Positions 46,424 to 58,088 of a stretch of 64,000 bases of DNA are shown one piece after another. The notes beneath the pieces are model-generated. The model saw only the letters and a program-made list of their open reading frames with translations. It had not been told where the DNA came from and did not search any database. The stretch is taken from NCBI GenBank assembly GCA_017893485.1, contig CM030363.1, positions 179,378,935 through 179,442,934 on the forward strand. Direction: 5' to 3'. Both the position numbers and the translations under genes were made by a program. Within the stretch, counting starts at the first letter, position 1. Every line of letters begins with the position of its first letter. Source of the stretch: Hemerocallis citrina. Taxonomy: Eukaryota; Streptophyta; Magnoliopsida; Asparagales; Asphodelaceae.

Positions 46424-48130
46424 TCACCATATTTGAATGTATTCAGATGTGCTTTGTCCCAACTAAATGAATAAGATGATTGGAAATCCACTGCTATATT
46501 TCACACCTTAACGACAATAGATAACAAAAACTGCAAGGTGATTGTTGACAGTAAGAGCTGCATCAACGGTGTCTCTTCTGTGGTCTTAGCTAAGACCAGA
46601 CTTAAAGCTGAACCCCATTCATGCGCATACAAAGTATCTTGGATTGATGCAACAGCCCTCCAAGTAACACATCGATATTTGGTCCCTGTGCACTTCAAGG
46701 CATACAAAGAGCAAATTTGGTGTGATGTGCTCAAAATGGATGGGGTCAAGTCATTTTAGGAAGACCTTGGTTATACGACCATAATATGACCATATATGGT
46801 CGATCCAACCAATGTGTGTTCCAGTATGACATACTAAAAATAAAGCTCATACCCATGAGACCACGAACTGGTCCGGCTGAAACAATACCAGCTCCATCAA
46901 GAAAGGACAAGGAAGTAACGTATGTGGGTGAAAAGGAACTCACGAAAGAAATTGATAAAGGGGCTACAATTCTCCTACTCACAGCGAGAGAAGTTCCTAA
47001 AGATCCTAAGTCACTCATCCCGCCTCAAGTTACTCCTGTCCTACAGGAATTTGCAGATGTGTTCAATGCTGACCTCCCAACCAGTTGTCCCCGTTGCGTG
47101 ACATCCAACATGCTATTGATCTGGTTCCCGGGAGCGAGTCTTCCTAACTTGCCACAATATCGGATGAATCCGACAGAACATGCTGAGTTGAAAAGGCAAG
47201 CTGATGAGTTATTGGCAAAGGGCTTTATCAGAGAAAGTTGAAGTCCTTGTGCTGATCCTGCTCTATTGACGTCAAAGAAAGATGGAACCTGATGTATGTA
47301 TGTGGACAGCCATGTCATAAATAAGATCACAGAGAAGTACCGTTTTTCCATTCTCCATTTGGATGACATGTTGGACATGATGTATGGTGCCACAATCTTT
47401 TCAAAGATTGATCTTAAAAGCAGTTACCACCAAATACGTGTTCGTCCTGATGCTGAATGGAAGACCGCCTTCAAGACGAAGAATGGCCTGTACGAATAGA
47501 TGGTCATACCGTTTGGAATGACGAATGTCCTAAGAAGGTTTATGAGAATCATGATGCAAGTACTTTGTCCCTATATGGGCAAGTTCCTTGTGGTGTACTT
47601 TGATGATATTCTGATTTACACTTGATCCGTTAGGCAACATGTTGATCATTTGAGACAGGTTTGCGGTGTTTTAAGGAACGAACAGCTTTATGCTAATCCT
47701 ACCAAATGTACCTCCTCTCCGATCAGACTATCTTTCTAGAATTTATTGTCTGCCAGAGGAGTATTCGCTGACCCAGAAAAGATACGAGCTATTACTAAGT
47801 AGCCTGAGCCACGTAAAATTCGTGATGTGCAGAGTTTTCATGGTCTTGACATCATCTATCGTCGGTTTGTGCAAGAATTTAGCACAATCATGGCTCCGGT
47901 AACTGAATGTTTGAAGAAATGTGAGTTTGTCTGGTCGAAAGAAGCCATGAAAGCCTTCGAAGAGATCAAGAAAAGAATGACTCAGACACCTGTCATGAGT
48001 TTTCCTAATTTAACCAAAGTCTTCGGAGTAACGTGCAATGAATCTAGTATTGGTATAGGTGGAGTCTTCAGTCAAGACAGTTATCTTGTTGCCTATTTTA
48101 GCGAAAAGCTGAATGAAGCAAAACAAAAAT
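46424..48130 (+). pseudogene. R10 protease, RT and RNase H start
   Basis: Protease at about 46535-46760 with active-site text VIVDSKSCINGV (the usual Gly after Asp-Ser is Lys), then GRPWLYD-like sequence across a frame change. The frame from 46786 carries the linker to RT, with a stop near 47239. RT continues with [14 protein letters not shown] (47398-47439), a stop at 47497, an intact YFDD box at 47596-47607 and more stops. RNase H begins near 48020 (VTCNESSIGIGGV, usual Asp region altered) and is cut by R11 at AAAAT (48126-48130). Its frame resumes at 52722. Confidence 0.86.
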
Positions 48131-49371
48131 TGATGAGGACATCTTTCCTGTTTAGTTTATTTCAGTACCTTTTTTTTTATTTCTGGCAATTATAGCCATA
48201 TGTAATCTTTTTGTAATTTTTAGATTTTGAGAATATTTCGGAGATGTGTTTCAAGATGTAATTGAGCCTATTTAAAGGCCTTGAGATTAATGAGAAAGCA
48301 TCCCATTATTGATTTAAAAAAATCTGTGTTGAGTTTTGCTCTTTCTATTTCTCTTTTGTGTGATACAACTGAGATCTAAAATTAGGGTTTGTGATAAATC
48401 CTAATCTAATTTTAGAATTAGTGATTAATTCTAAAATCTACCCCCAATTAAAAATCCCAAATACAATCTCCTCTAATCCCAAATAACCAAACCCTAATCC
48501 CCTACTTTCCCTACAATAACAGCCGCCACCCCAACTTCTCCTTCATCTTCTCCATCATCTTCCTTACCCCCAATCCAAATCCAACAGAACCCATCTCCCC
48601 TACCTTCACCATCGACCTCCACCCGCACCCACACCCTCATCGTCCGAAACCAAAACCCCTACCGCCGCTCTCGTCCACTTCCCGTCGCCACCCAATCCCG
48701 CACCTCCAAACTCCGTCGACCCTCACCACAACTCCGACAGCCCCTTCGCCTTCTTCCTCCACCATCAATCCAGCACCCACGACCTTGCCTTCTTCCTCCT
48801 CCATTCCCGACCTCGAATTCCTTCCCGAACCCTAGCCTCGGCGCTCCCCGCAGCATCCTCCGCCGGCGCTAGTGCCTTCTGCCGTCGACGCTGCCCCGCG
48901 CGTCGTCGCACCTCCCCGTCGGCCAAGTCTACAGTCTTTGCTGTTGTCGCTGCCATTCTACTCTCGTTGCTGCATTGCTGTGTTCTGGGGGTACTGTCCA
49001 CTTCGAGATCTACGCTAGTTGTCTACGTATTCGGTATACTCTTTCCACTATTAATATTTGTGTTCTACTGCCTTATCATCTAGTTTATTATCTGATTTAT
49101 CTGTCGACCACAAAATAATTGAGATTGAGTGATCCACATGCTAGAATAGAGTACAAATCGAAATTGGACTTATTACTTGCTAATATATAGGAATTTAATT
49201 ATTGATTGAGGTTGAATTATTAATTAGGATTGTTAGCATAATTCAGTTCTTGAAAATCCATCCAACCAATTAATTGTTAAAAAATTCCAACTTAGATCCG
49301 CACTTTCATGTTGGTAAAATTAACCCATTAAAATTCTTAGAAATTCTCTATTTTAGGGTTGTTTTACATCA
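48131..49371 (+). repeat. R11 5' LTR
   Basis: 1241 bp. A TATA-like TATTTAAAGG lies near 48270, then GATTAATGAGAAAGC, then a C-rich leader. The 78- and 65-residue minus-strand frames inside it recur in the 3' LTR because the LTRs are copies of each other; not genes. Confidence 0.95.
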
Positions 49372-49374
49372 TTT

Positions 49375-49386
49375 TGGTATCAGAGC
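49375..49386 (+). other. R11 primer-binding site
   Basis: Perfect TGGTATCAGAGC three bases after the LTR; initiator-Met tRNA type. Confidence 0.95.
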
Positions 49387-49550
49387 AAAGGTTCTTAAAA
49401 CCTTAGTTCTTGCATCGTAGGCATCATTTTTGCAATCATTTAGGATTGTGTAGTTTTTATCTTTTTTCTTCTTTTATTTTAGTTTATTTCAGATTCATTT
49501 TAAAAAAAAAAAAAAAAATTAGGACACACTCTATTTCACACTTTTGGTGA

Positions 49551-51290
49551 ATGCGTCTTCGCAGCACCATCACAGACCCTGAAGAGCCTTTTCTATCCCT
49601 TCCCAATCACCCAATTAGGAACCCTAGACTTCCCAGACCTGAAATGGACAATCCTGATATCTCCACTACCCTAGCTGCCATCCAAGCAACTCTTGCCAAT
49701 ATCAATCAAAGGCTTGAGAAAGTGGAGCTAAATCAAACAATTGTCCCTGAGCTTCATGGCCATCGTCAGATCCCTCAAGGGAATGTTCATGACGATCGAC
49801 GTCAAGAACGTGACCCTGACGAACAATATAAAAAGAACGTTAAGGCTGACGTTCCCCAATTTGAAGGCCACATGGAACCCCAAGCTTACCTCGATTGGGT
49901 CCGTGCCATGGACCACTATTTTGTGTGGTTCGACAAGAGCGAAGCCCTTAAAGTTAAATTTGCAACTATGAAATTAACGGGTAAAGCTCAACAACATTGG
50001 ACCAATCTTGAACATGCCCGCAGAGGCCGAGGCCTAGCACCCATAACCACTTGGGAGGCCATGAAAGAGAAGCTCACTGAGAGGTATGTACCGTTATCGT
50101 TCCACACCCGATTGCTAGATTCGTGGAACCAATTATATCAAGGAAGTAAATCCACACAAGAATATGTTGATAAATTCGATGACTTCCTTATTCGGTGCAA
50201 TGCATTAGGTAAAGAGAGTGAAGAACAAACTCTCTCTAGGTTCAGAGCTGGACTACGAGCTGACCTTAGGAACGAGCTAATCTATAGAAATGTGGACTCA
50301 ATAGCGGCAGCCTACGCCCTAGTCCTCGACATGGATTCCCTTAAAGCTAGTTCTAATTCTAGGTCCAGCGACTCGAGAGATCATTCCTCTAGAATGACCT
50401 CTACTGACCCACCTAGACCTCAGCCTCCCTCTCAGCACCCCAACAAATCTTACCCCGGCAAATCTAATTCAAATTTTAATTCACATAGAGATGAACATAA
50501 GGGTAAGAACACCGAAAGAGATTACAGTAAGATTGACCCTCTCACTAAGTGCTATAAATGTAAGGGATACGGTCATATTGCTGGCAACTGTCCCAGTCCC
50601 AGTAGGATTAATATAGTAATGGGTACCGCAGTCATCGCTGATGAGCCCGACAATGAGTTTATTTATGAACCTAATATAAGTGATGACTTTGATGAAAAAG
50701 AGGATGACCAGTCTCTCAATTGTATTCAGCCTGTTCAGTCACCTCCATTGAGTATACCTGAGTCACCCATTCCTTCCGAAGTCACTTGGCAACCCATAGA
50801 TTTTACCCCCGTGTTAGAACATCACAAAGTCACAGAGTCTACACTCATATTTGCATATAACATTCATGACTTGCATAGAGAAATTTTCAAGGAACTCAAT
50901 GAGAATAATTTTAACTACAAGTTAATAGCAGATACTAGAAGGAAATTTATAACTTTTGACATTGGTGACGAAGTGATGGTTCGGGTTCATCCGGAACGGT
51001 TTCCTGTTGGACCCGTTAAGAACTTGAACATACGTGCTGCAGGCCCATTTAAGATTCTACATACAATCAATGATAATACCTATGTCGTTGACCTTCCTGA
51101 AGGTTTTGGCATAAGTAAGATTTTCAATATTGAGGATCTAGTACTTTATGAAGGCTCAGAATTCAACCCTAGAAATTTTCTTATAGATGAGCCTACCCTG
51201 CAGCCTAATGGTGAGATTCCCCCATTACCTCCACTACCAGATATTACTTACCCATCGACAGAAGAATTGGATAATATTTTAGATGATTAG
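49551..51290 (+). CDS. R11 Gag fused in frame to integrase tail (579 aa)
   Basis: An intact ORF. Residues 1-100 are an N-terminal region with a short helical stretch (about 38-62). Residues about 100-265 are a retrotransposon Gag domain (FEGHMEPQAYLDWVRAMDHYF, WEAMKEKLTERY, FRAGLRADLRNEL). Residues 265-330 form a Ser/Pro/Lys linker. Residues 334-347 are an intact CX2CX4HX4C zinc knuckle. After an acidic segment the sequence changes near residue 410-416 (nt about 50780-50795) to the integrase C-terminal part (LEHHKVTES, FDIGDEVMVRVHPERFP, FNIEDLVLYEG). Protease, RT and RNase H are gone. Compared with R10 the ORF is free of stops, so it may still make a Gag that packages RNA. Function of the fusion is unknown. 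The start ATG matches R10. Confidence 0.9.
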   Translation: MRLRSTITDPEEPFLSLPNHPIRNPRLPRPEMDNPDISTTLAAIQATLANINQRLEKVELNQTIVPELHGHRQIPQGNVHDDRRQERDPDEQYKKNVKADVPQFEGHMEPQAYLDWVRAMDHYFVWFDKSEALKVKFATMKLTGKAQQHWTNLEHARRGRGLAPITTWEAMKEKLTERYVPLSFHTRLLDSWNQLYQGSKSTQEYVDKFDDFLIRCNALGKESEEQTLSRFRAGLRADLRNELIYRNVDSIAAAYALVLDMDSLKASSNSRSSDSRDHSSRMTSTDPPRPQPPSQHPNKSYPGKSNSNFNSHRDEHKGKNTERDYSKIDPLTKCYKCKGYGHIAGNCPSPSRINIVMGTAVIADEPDNEFIYEPNISDDFDEKEDDQSLNCIQPVQSPPLSIPESPIPSEVTWQPIDFTPVLEHHKVTESTLIFAYNIHDLHREIFKELNENNFNYKLIADTRRKFITFDIGDEVMVRVHPERFPVGPVKNLNIRAAGPFKILHTINDNTYVVDLPEGFGISKIFNIEDLVLYEGSEFNPRNFLIDEPTLQPNGEIPPLPPLPDITYPSTEELDNILDD

Positions 51291-51475
51291 ATAATCTCTA
51301 CTAGAGATGGTGGTATGCACAAGTATTTGGTAAGGTAGAAAAATAAGCCGAAGTCGGATGACACTTGCAGTGATCGTGAGGGGCTCCCGCAACTGGATCC
51401 AGATCTTTTGGAGCACCATGGCAGGATCACTGGTTTTGACTCGACTGGGTCGAGCTCTCTCCCACCCGGAGAGAA
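51288..51475 (+). pseudogene. R11 chromodomain remnant
   Basis: Directly after the ORF stop (TAG at 51288) the same frame continues as a chromodomain (STRDGGMHKYLVR) interrupted by a second TAG at 51336, then KNKPKSDDTC. The equivalent R10 sequence is at 59560-59700. The 3' purine-rich border GGAGAGAA precedes the 3' LTR at 51476. Confidence 0.75.
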
Positions 51476-52716
51476 TGATGAGGACATCTTTCCTGTTTAG
51501 TTTATTTCAGTACCTTTTTTTTATTTCTGGCAATTATAGCCATATGTAATCTTTTTGTAATTTTTAGATTTTGAGAATATTTTGGAGATGTGTTTCAAGA
51601 TGTAATTGAGCCTATTTAAAGGCCTTGAGATTAATGAGAAAGCATCCCATTATTGATTTAAAAAAATCTGTGTTGAGTTTTGCTCTTCCTATTTCTCTTT
51701 TGTGTGATACAACTGAGATCTAAAATTAGGGTTTGTGATAAATCCTAATCTAATTTTAGAATTAGTGATTAATTCTAAAATCTACCCCCAATTAAAAATC
51801 CCAAATACAATCTCCTCTAATCCCAAATAACCAAACCCTAATCCCCTACTTTCCCTACAATAACAGCCGTCACCCCAACTTCTCCTTCATCTTCTCCATC
51901 ATCTTCCTTACTCCCAATCCAAATCCAACAGAACCCAACTCCCCTACCTTCACCATCGACCTCCACCCGCACCCACACCCTCATCGTCCGAAACCAAAAC
52001 CCCTACCGCCGCTCTCGTTCACTTCCCGTCGCCACCCAATCCCGCACCTCCAAACTCCGTCGACCCTCACCACAACTCCGACAGCCCCTTCGCCTTCTTC
52101 CTCCACCATCAATCCAGCACCCACGACCTTGCCTTCTTCCTCCTCCATTCCCGACCTCGAATTCCTTCCCGAACCCTAGCCTCGGCGCTCCCCGCAGCAT
52201 CCTCTGCCGGCGCTAGTGCCTTCTGCCGTCGACGTTGCCCCGCGCGTCGTCGCACCTCCCCGTCGGCCAAGTCTACAGTCTTTGCTGTTGTCGCTGCCAT
52301 TCTACTCTCGTTGCTGCATTGCTGTGTTCTGGGGGTACTGTCCACTTCGAGATCTACGCTGGTTGTCTACGTATTCGGTATACTCTTTCCACTATTAATA
52401 TTTGTGTTCTACTGCCTTATCATCTAGTTTATTATCTGATTTATCTATCGACCACAAAATAATTGAGATTGAGTGATCCACATGCTAGAATAGAGTACAA
52501 ATCGATATTGGACTTATTACTTGCTAATATATAGGAATTTAATTATTGATTGAGGTTGAATTATTAATTAGGATTGTTAGCATAATTCAGTTCTTGAAAA
52601 TCCATCCAACCAATTAATTGTTAAAAAATTCCAACTTAGATCCGCACTTTCATGTTGGTAAAATTAACCCATTAAAATTCTTGGAAATTCTCTATTTTAG
52701 GATTGGTTTTACATCA
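51476..52716 (+). repeat. R11 3' LTR
   Basis: 1241 bp, almost identical to 48131-49371; visible differences include one T fewer in the run near 51521 and a G/A plus one-base change near 52700. Confidence 0.95.
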
Positions 52717-52721
52717 AAAAT

Positions 52722-52856
52722 ACTTCACTTATGACAAGAAATTCTATGCGATTCAGTCACTCCGCTATTGCCGACATTACCTCCATCCGCAAGAATTCTT
52801 CATTTTTTCAGACTATGAGCCCTTAAGATTCCTTAAATCTCAACAAAAGTTGAACC
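52722..52856 (+). pseudogene. R10 RNase H, piece between R11 and R12
   Basis: 135 bp in one open frame (TYDKKFYAIQSLRYCRHYL, then FSDYEPLRF), the middle of the R10 RNase H domain. It ends in GAACC (52852-52856), the R12 target duplication. Confidence 0.92.
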
Positions 52857-53046
52857 TGTTGAAATATAGTAAATGCATATTTTGTTTCCTGATCTATAGG
52901 AAACAGATTTTCCAAATCTTTCATCTCCCTAATCTTCTCTCAATATTTTTTCTTCTTCTCCAAGAATGTAATTCTTATATATAGATGTATACAGTAGAGA
53001 AATAAACACGAGAAATATTCATTTTTCCCAAAATCTAATTTCAATA
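52857..53046 (+). repeat. R12 5' LTR
   Basis: 190 bp with TATATATAGATG as TATA-like box near 52977. Confidence 0.95.
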
Positions 53047-53058
53047 TGGTATCAGAGT
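53047..53058 (+). other. R12 primer-binding site
   Basis: TGGTATCAGAGT, one change from the Met-type consensus, directly joined to the LTR. Confidence 0.9.
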
Positions 53059-53609
53059 GTAACCAGATCTAGGCTAACCGAAGAAGAGGAGGTGATCAGA
53101 TCTGACACACCATCTTGATCTGATCCCGACCAAATCCCGATCCCCGAATATCCTCGTCTACCCTAACATCCTCGTCGACCCATCCCCAAACCTCCTCCTC
53201 GTCCACAGATCCCGTCGCTGATCCCATCACCGATCTTTGTCACCGATCCCCAACATCCTCGCCGCTCTGCCTCGTCGACAACAGATCCCGTCACCAATCC
53301 CCAACCCCGATCCCGTCGTCCACAGACACCATCGCCGCTTTGCTCTCTACCGCCACTAAAACCCCAACGAACCCATCTTCCACAGATCGACAACCAAGAG
53401 AACTCGCCGCTCTGCCCTCTTCCTCTCTGCCCTCTTTTTGATTTCAATAGTCTTCATCGAGCTCCTATGCCCTCATTGACGACTCCTACTCCTCTGCCCT
53501 TATCGGCGACTCCAACACCCAAGGGCCGAGAGCCCATCGTCTCGAAGCCGGATCAGATCAAGCTCTGTTGTTGTTTGATCCAGATCCATTGTTTACGTGT
53601 ATTGCTAAC

Positions 53610-55031
53610 ATGGGTAGTACACTGATTGTTGTACAATCCGAGAATTCCGGCTTTAATGCGGGGATAATTCGTGATGAAACAAACTATGATATTTGGACTC
53701 AATTGATGGAGATACATATTGTTGGACGTGAAAAGATCCAGTATATTCAAGGTGAGTAAAGTTCTCGCTGAAAGTGATGATTCCTATGCCAAATGGTTGC
53801 TAATAATCAGAAAGTGAAAGGCTGGTTGTTAATGTCCATGAAACCTGAGATCATGAAGAGATACATTCGATTGAAAACTGCTCATGATATTTGGGATGCT
53901 CTTGCAAAAGCATTCTATGATGGAACCGACGAGGTTCAGGTGTTTGCTCTAAACCAAAAAGCTTTTTTGGCAAGGCAAAATGGCAGGCCACTTTCTATTT
54001 ATTATGGAGAATTGACTGAAAATTTTCAAGAACTGGATCATCGGGATAAGGTGATCATGAAAAATCCTGACGATGTCCAAACATATCATAAATCGATCGA
54101 CCGCTTGCGGGTTCATTTTTTTGGCTGGATTAGATGTTGAGTTTGAGCAGGTTCGAGGAGAAATTTCGCGAAAGGATCCTGCTCTTGATCTTTTGGCATC
54201 CTATGCATATGTTCGGCGGGAGGCTTGTCAACAAAGCACCATGAACAGCTCCTCTGAATCTTCTGATGTAGTTGCAATGGTGGCTCGGCCAAATCCATTC
54301 AAAGGCCTCCTAGGTCAGTCTGGATCATCTGCACGCACTTCTAAAGGCTTCAATCAATTTACTTATGAGTCAAGGAAGTGTACCCAATGCAGCAAAACTA
54401 GGTACACGAAAGCTCGTTGCTATCAGATTATCGGCTACCCACATGACTGGGATCATAGCAGAGATTCTCGGAAGAAGATATCCAGTGTAGCGGTTGGAAT
54501 TGCTGAAGGAGCTGAGAAGAACATTGAACAAACCTCCGCACTGGTTACAGCTGCAGGTAATGATGGTAAGGCTTTGAATATTTCTGCATCTGTTATGAAT
54601 AATACATGGATAATTGATTCCGATGCTATCGATCATATGACTTTTGATTCTAGACAAGTTAAAACCTTACACCCATCCACCAAATCCACAGTATCCACTA
54701 CCAATGGTGATCTTGCCCCCGTTACTGGCGAGGGTTCCATATTTCTCACAAAAGATCTAACATTTGACACAGTAATAGTAGTTCCATCCTTAAATTTTAA
54801 TCTGTTATCTGTCACCCAAATTACTAATATCCTGCATTGTATTGTTATTTTTTGGTCTTCTTTTTGTGTCTTTAAGGATATTTGGACTCGTAGGATGATT
54901 GGTTATAGGGTTAGACGTGGAAAACTCTATTATCTGGATTTGGTATATGAGAGTTCAAACAAGTTGACTCAAGCTTTTGCCGTTAATAAATCTGAGGGGG
55001 AGAAGCAATCTGAAATTTGGCTGTGGCACTG
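53610..55031 (+). pseudogene. R12 gag, protease and pre-integrase region
   Basis: Gag starts at the ATG at 53610 (the 560 bp before it is an untranslated C-rich leader) and meets a stop at 53757. It continues in 53793-54135 (KVKGWLLMSMKPEI, ALAKAFYDG) and after a shift in 54073-55032. The zinc knuckle reads CTQCSKTRYTKARC with Tyr for His. The protease active site reads WIIDSDAIDHM (Gly changed to Asp). The pre-integrase segment ends EIWLWH before a stop at 55030. Roles: particle formation and polyprotein cutting. Dead. Confidence 0.9.
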
Positions 55032-55872
55032 ACGTCTAGGACATGCATCATTTAGCTATTTGCTTAAATTATTTCCCAATTTATTTTCGAAGTTGGATAT
55101 TTCTAGTTTTCATTGTGATATATGTGAACTAGAAAAAAGTTACCATGTTTCTTTTCATTGCAATCTGAATAAAAGCACGATTCCATTTATGATTATTCAT
55201 TCTGATGTTTGGGGTCCATCCAGAAACACCACTATTGGATGAGCTAAATGGTTTGTGACATTTATTGATGACTGTACTCGTATGACATGGATTTGTTTGA
55301 TGAAATCTAAAGGAGAAGTTAGAGGTTTATTTCATAAATTTCATAAGCAGGTTATGACTCAGTATAAAGCACACATTCAAGTTCTCCGGAGTGACAATGG
55401 TGGTGAGTACCTGAATACAGATCTACAACAATATTTGGTGGAACATAGAATTGTTCACTAGACTACATGTTCATATACTCCTCAACAAAATAGCGTGGTC
55501 GAAAGGAAGAACAGACACTTGCTTGAAGTAGTCCGTGCTTCACTTATTTATGGCAATATCCCACTCATGTATTATGGGGAAGCCCTTACCTCTGCAGCAT
55601 ACCTAATCAACCGAGTCCCTTCTCGTATTCTGAACTTAAGCACACCACTTCAAGCACTAACTAATGTTGTGGATGCGCCAACTGTTGTCAACCTGTCACC
55701 TCGTGTGTTTGGGTGTATCGCATTTGTTCACCTACATCAACACGAGCAGAGTAAGTTAACCCCCCGAGCAGTGAAATGTGTTTTTGTGGGATATGCAACG
55801 AATCAGAAAGGGTATCGTTGCTATCACCCACCAACTCAACGGATGTTTGTGACTGGATGTGGTGTTCCATGA
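55032..55872 (+). pseudogene. R12 integrase
   Basis: The frame resumes as RLGHASF and a CDICELEK zinc-finger half, followed by the three catalytic sites: HSDVWGP (near 55200), RSDNGGEY (near 55390) and VERKNRHLLE (near 55497). All three acidic residues are still readable. Stops lie at 55240 and 55459. The end (FGCIAFVH, KCVFVGY) is the conserved copia integrase tail. A frameshift follows near 55850. It would insert cDNA into DNA. Confidence 0.9.
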
Positions 55873-56278
55873 ACATGAGATGTATATTTCTTCTTCTGTG
55901 GCTAAACTTCAGGGGGGGTACCGAAGTAAAGTTCAGGCTCTTGGGTATGATGAAGGGGTTAGTGAAGTTCAGACTTTTGGGTATGATAAAGTAATTGTCA
56001 GTTAGAACGAACAACTGGATACAAATAATGGTGAACATTTGAATGAAGAACTACAACCAAGGGAAGAAGACCCTCATGAAGAACTACAACCAAGGGAAGA
56101 AGACCCTCTTGAAGAATTGCAACCAGTACCGAATTTCAGTGAGAGTGAACCGTTAGAACCCCAGAAACAATCGTCATCGTTGTCCGAAGCTCCTAGAAGA
56201 GAACTCCCGTACTGAACTAATAGAGGTATTCCAAAACCCATTTATGAACCTGATTCCACTAGTAACGTCAAATATTCC

Positions 56279-57890
56279 ATGAGTAATTATGTATTCACTC
56301 ACCGCTTGTCGGAATCAAATAAGTCATTTGTAAATCGATTATCTACTGTATTTATTTCTAACAGTGTGCAGGAAGCCCTTACTGATCCAAGGTGGAAAGC
56401 AGCTATGGATGAGGAGATGAAATTTTTGAAAAAGAACGAGACTTGGGAGATAGTCGAGCTGCTAGTAGGAAAGAAGCTAGTCGGATGCAGATAGATTTAT
56501 ACGGTGAAGTATAAGTCTGATGGTTCAATAGAGCGATACAAAGCAAGGCTGGCTGCCAAAGGATACACTCAAACGTATGGAATTGATTATGAAGGTACAT
56601 TCGCATCGGTGGCAAAATTCAATACTGTTCGAGTCTTGCAGTCACTTGCTGCAAATCTTGACTGGCCGCTGGAGCAATTTGATGTGAAGAATGCATTTTT
56701 GCATGGGAAATTGACAGAAAAAAGTTTATATGGATCTTCCATCAGGGACGAACAGACCAGTCCAACACAGCAATAAAGTATGTCGTCTGAAGAAAGCATT
56801 GTATGGACTGAAGCAGTCACTAAGAACTTGGTTTGGGAGATTTACAAAATCAATGAGGACATTCAGATACTATCAGAGTAATTCAGATCATACTCTATTC
56901 CTAAAAAGAAAAGAAGGTAAAATTACTGCTCTCTTATTTATGCAAATGATATGATAGTAACTGGAGATGATCCTGAGGAGAGGAAGGTATTAAAGAACTA
57001 CTTGTCACAAGAGTTCGAAATGAAATATCTTGGCCCTTTGAGATACTTCGTTGGTATTGAAGTTTTTTGCTCAAGAAAGGGAATATTTTTGTCTCAAAGA
57101 AAGTATGCTCTTGATTTATTGAAGGAAACTGGAATGTCCGCTTGTCAACCGATTAATACACCGTTGGAAGAAGGACTGAAACTATGCAACGAAGCGGATC
57201 AAGTGTCTTGTGATAAGGAAAGATATCAGAGATTGGTTGGACGATTGATGTATTTTGTACATACACAACCAGATTTGTCATATGCTTTAAGTGTGGTAAG
57301 TCAGTTTATGCATGCACCTCGGGAACAACATATGTATACGGTAATGAGAAGTATGAGATATATTAAGTCAGCTCCAGGAAAAGGGGTCTTATTTGCGAAA
57401 CATGGTCACTTGAAGGTTGAGGTATATACTAATGTTGATTGGGCAGGATCTATAATTGATAGGCGCTCCACTTCAGGATACTTCACCATTGGAGAAAATT
57501 TAGTTACATGGAGGAGCAAGAAGCAAAATGTTGTTGCACGCTCTAGTGCAGAGGCTGAGTATCGCGAAGTAGCTTTAAGTATAACGGAAGCTTTATGGCT
57601 GAAACTTTTGTTGCAGGACTTAGGCTATGGTCCAAATGAACCTATAAAAGTGTATTGTGATAGTCAAGCGACTTGTGATATTACGGCTAATCCAGTTCAG
57701 CATGATAGGACGAAACATGTAGAGGTAGACAGATTCTTCATCAAAGAAAAATTAGATGAGAAATTTATTGAGATATCCAAGTGAAGTCAGAAGATCAACT
57801 CGCAGATATCCTAACCAAGGCAGTTTCAACTCGGTTCTTCTTGAAATTTGTTGACAAGTTGGGCATGTTCAATATCTATGCACCAACTTG
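56279..57890 (+). pseudogene. R12 reverse transcriptase and RNase H
   Basis: RT starts with DPRWKAAMDEEM and [15 protein letters not shown] (stop at 56492), then [10 protein letters not shown] with the first catalytic Asp. A shift near 56740 is followed by KKALYGLKQ, another shift near 56940, and the catalytic box YANDM at 56939-56953 where YVDDM is usual. The frame 56951-57782 is long and open: KYLGPLRYFVGIEV, then RNase H with WAGSIIDRRSTSGY, SSAEAEYR and YCDSQAT. A 1-nt shift at about 57781 leads to the last DQLADILTK segment. The damaged catalytic box and shifts make it inactive. Confidence 0.9.
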
Positions 57891-57898
57891 AGGGGGGG

Positions 57899-58088
57899 TG
57901 TTGAAATATAGTAATTGTATATTCTGTTTTCTAATCTATAGGAAACAGATTTCCCAAATCTCTCATCTCCCCAATCTTCTCTCAATCTTTTTTCTTCTTC
58001 TCCAAGAATGTAATTCTTATATATAGATGTATACAACAGAAAGATAAACACGAGAAATATTCAATTTCCCCAAAATCTGATTTCAATA
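57899..58088 (+). repeat. R12 3' LTR
   Basis: 190 bp, partner of 52857-53046. Confidence 0.95.

Larger units (their letters stand above)
48131..52716 (+). mobile_element. R11: young, internally deleted Gag-only relative of R10
   Basis: LTRs 48131-49371 and 51476-52716, both 1241 bp, TGATG...CATCA, differing at only about 13-15 sites by eye. Exact target duplication AAAAT (48126-48130, 52717-52721). PBS 49375-49386. The 2.1 kb interior has one 579-codon ORF and then a chromodomain remnant, with protease, RT, RNase H and most of integrase absent. This makes it a non-autonomous element of the kind called TR-GAG. It is clearly younger than its host R10 and the other dated elements here. It would depend on RT and integrase from an intact R10-like relative. 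Confidence 0.93.
52857..58088 (+). mobile_element. R12: Ty1/copia element with 190-bp LTRs
   Basis: 5232 bp with LTRs 52857-53046 and 57899-58088 (both 190 bp, TGTTGAAAT...ATTTCAATA) and exact target duplication GAACC (52852-52856, 58089-58093). The PBS TGGTATCAGAG starts directly at 53047 and a purine tract GAGGGGGG ends at 57898. The order Gag-PR-IN-RT-RH is that of Ty1/copia. LTR differences of about 8 percent by eye and many stops mark an old, dead copy. Confidence 0.95.
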
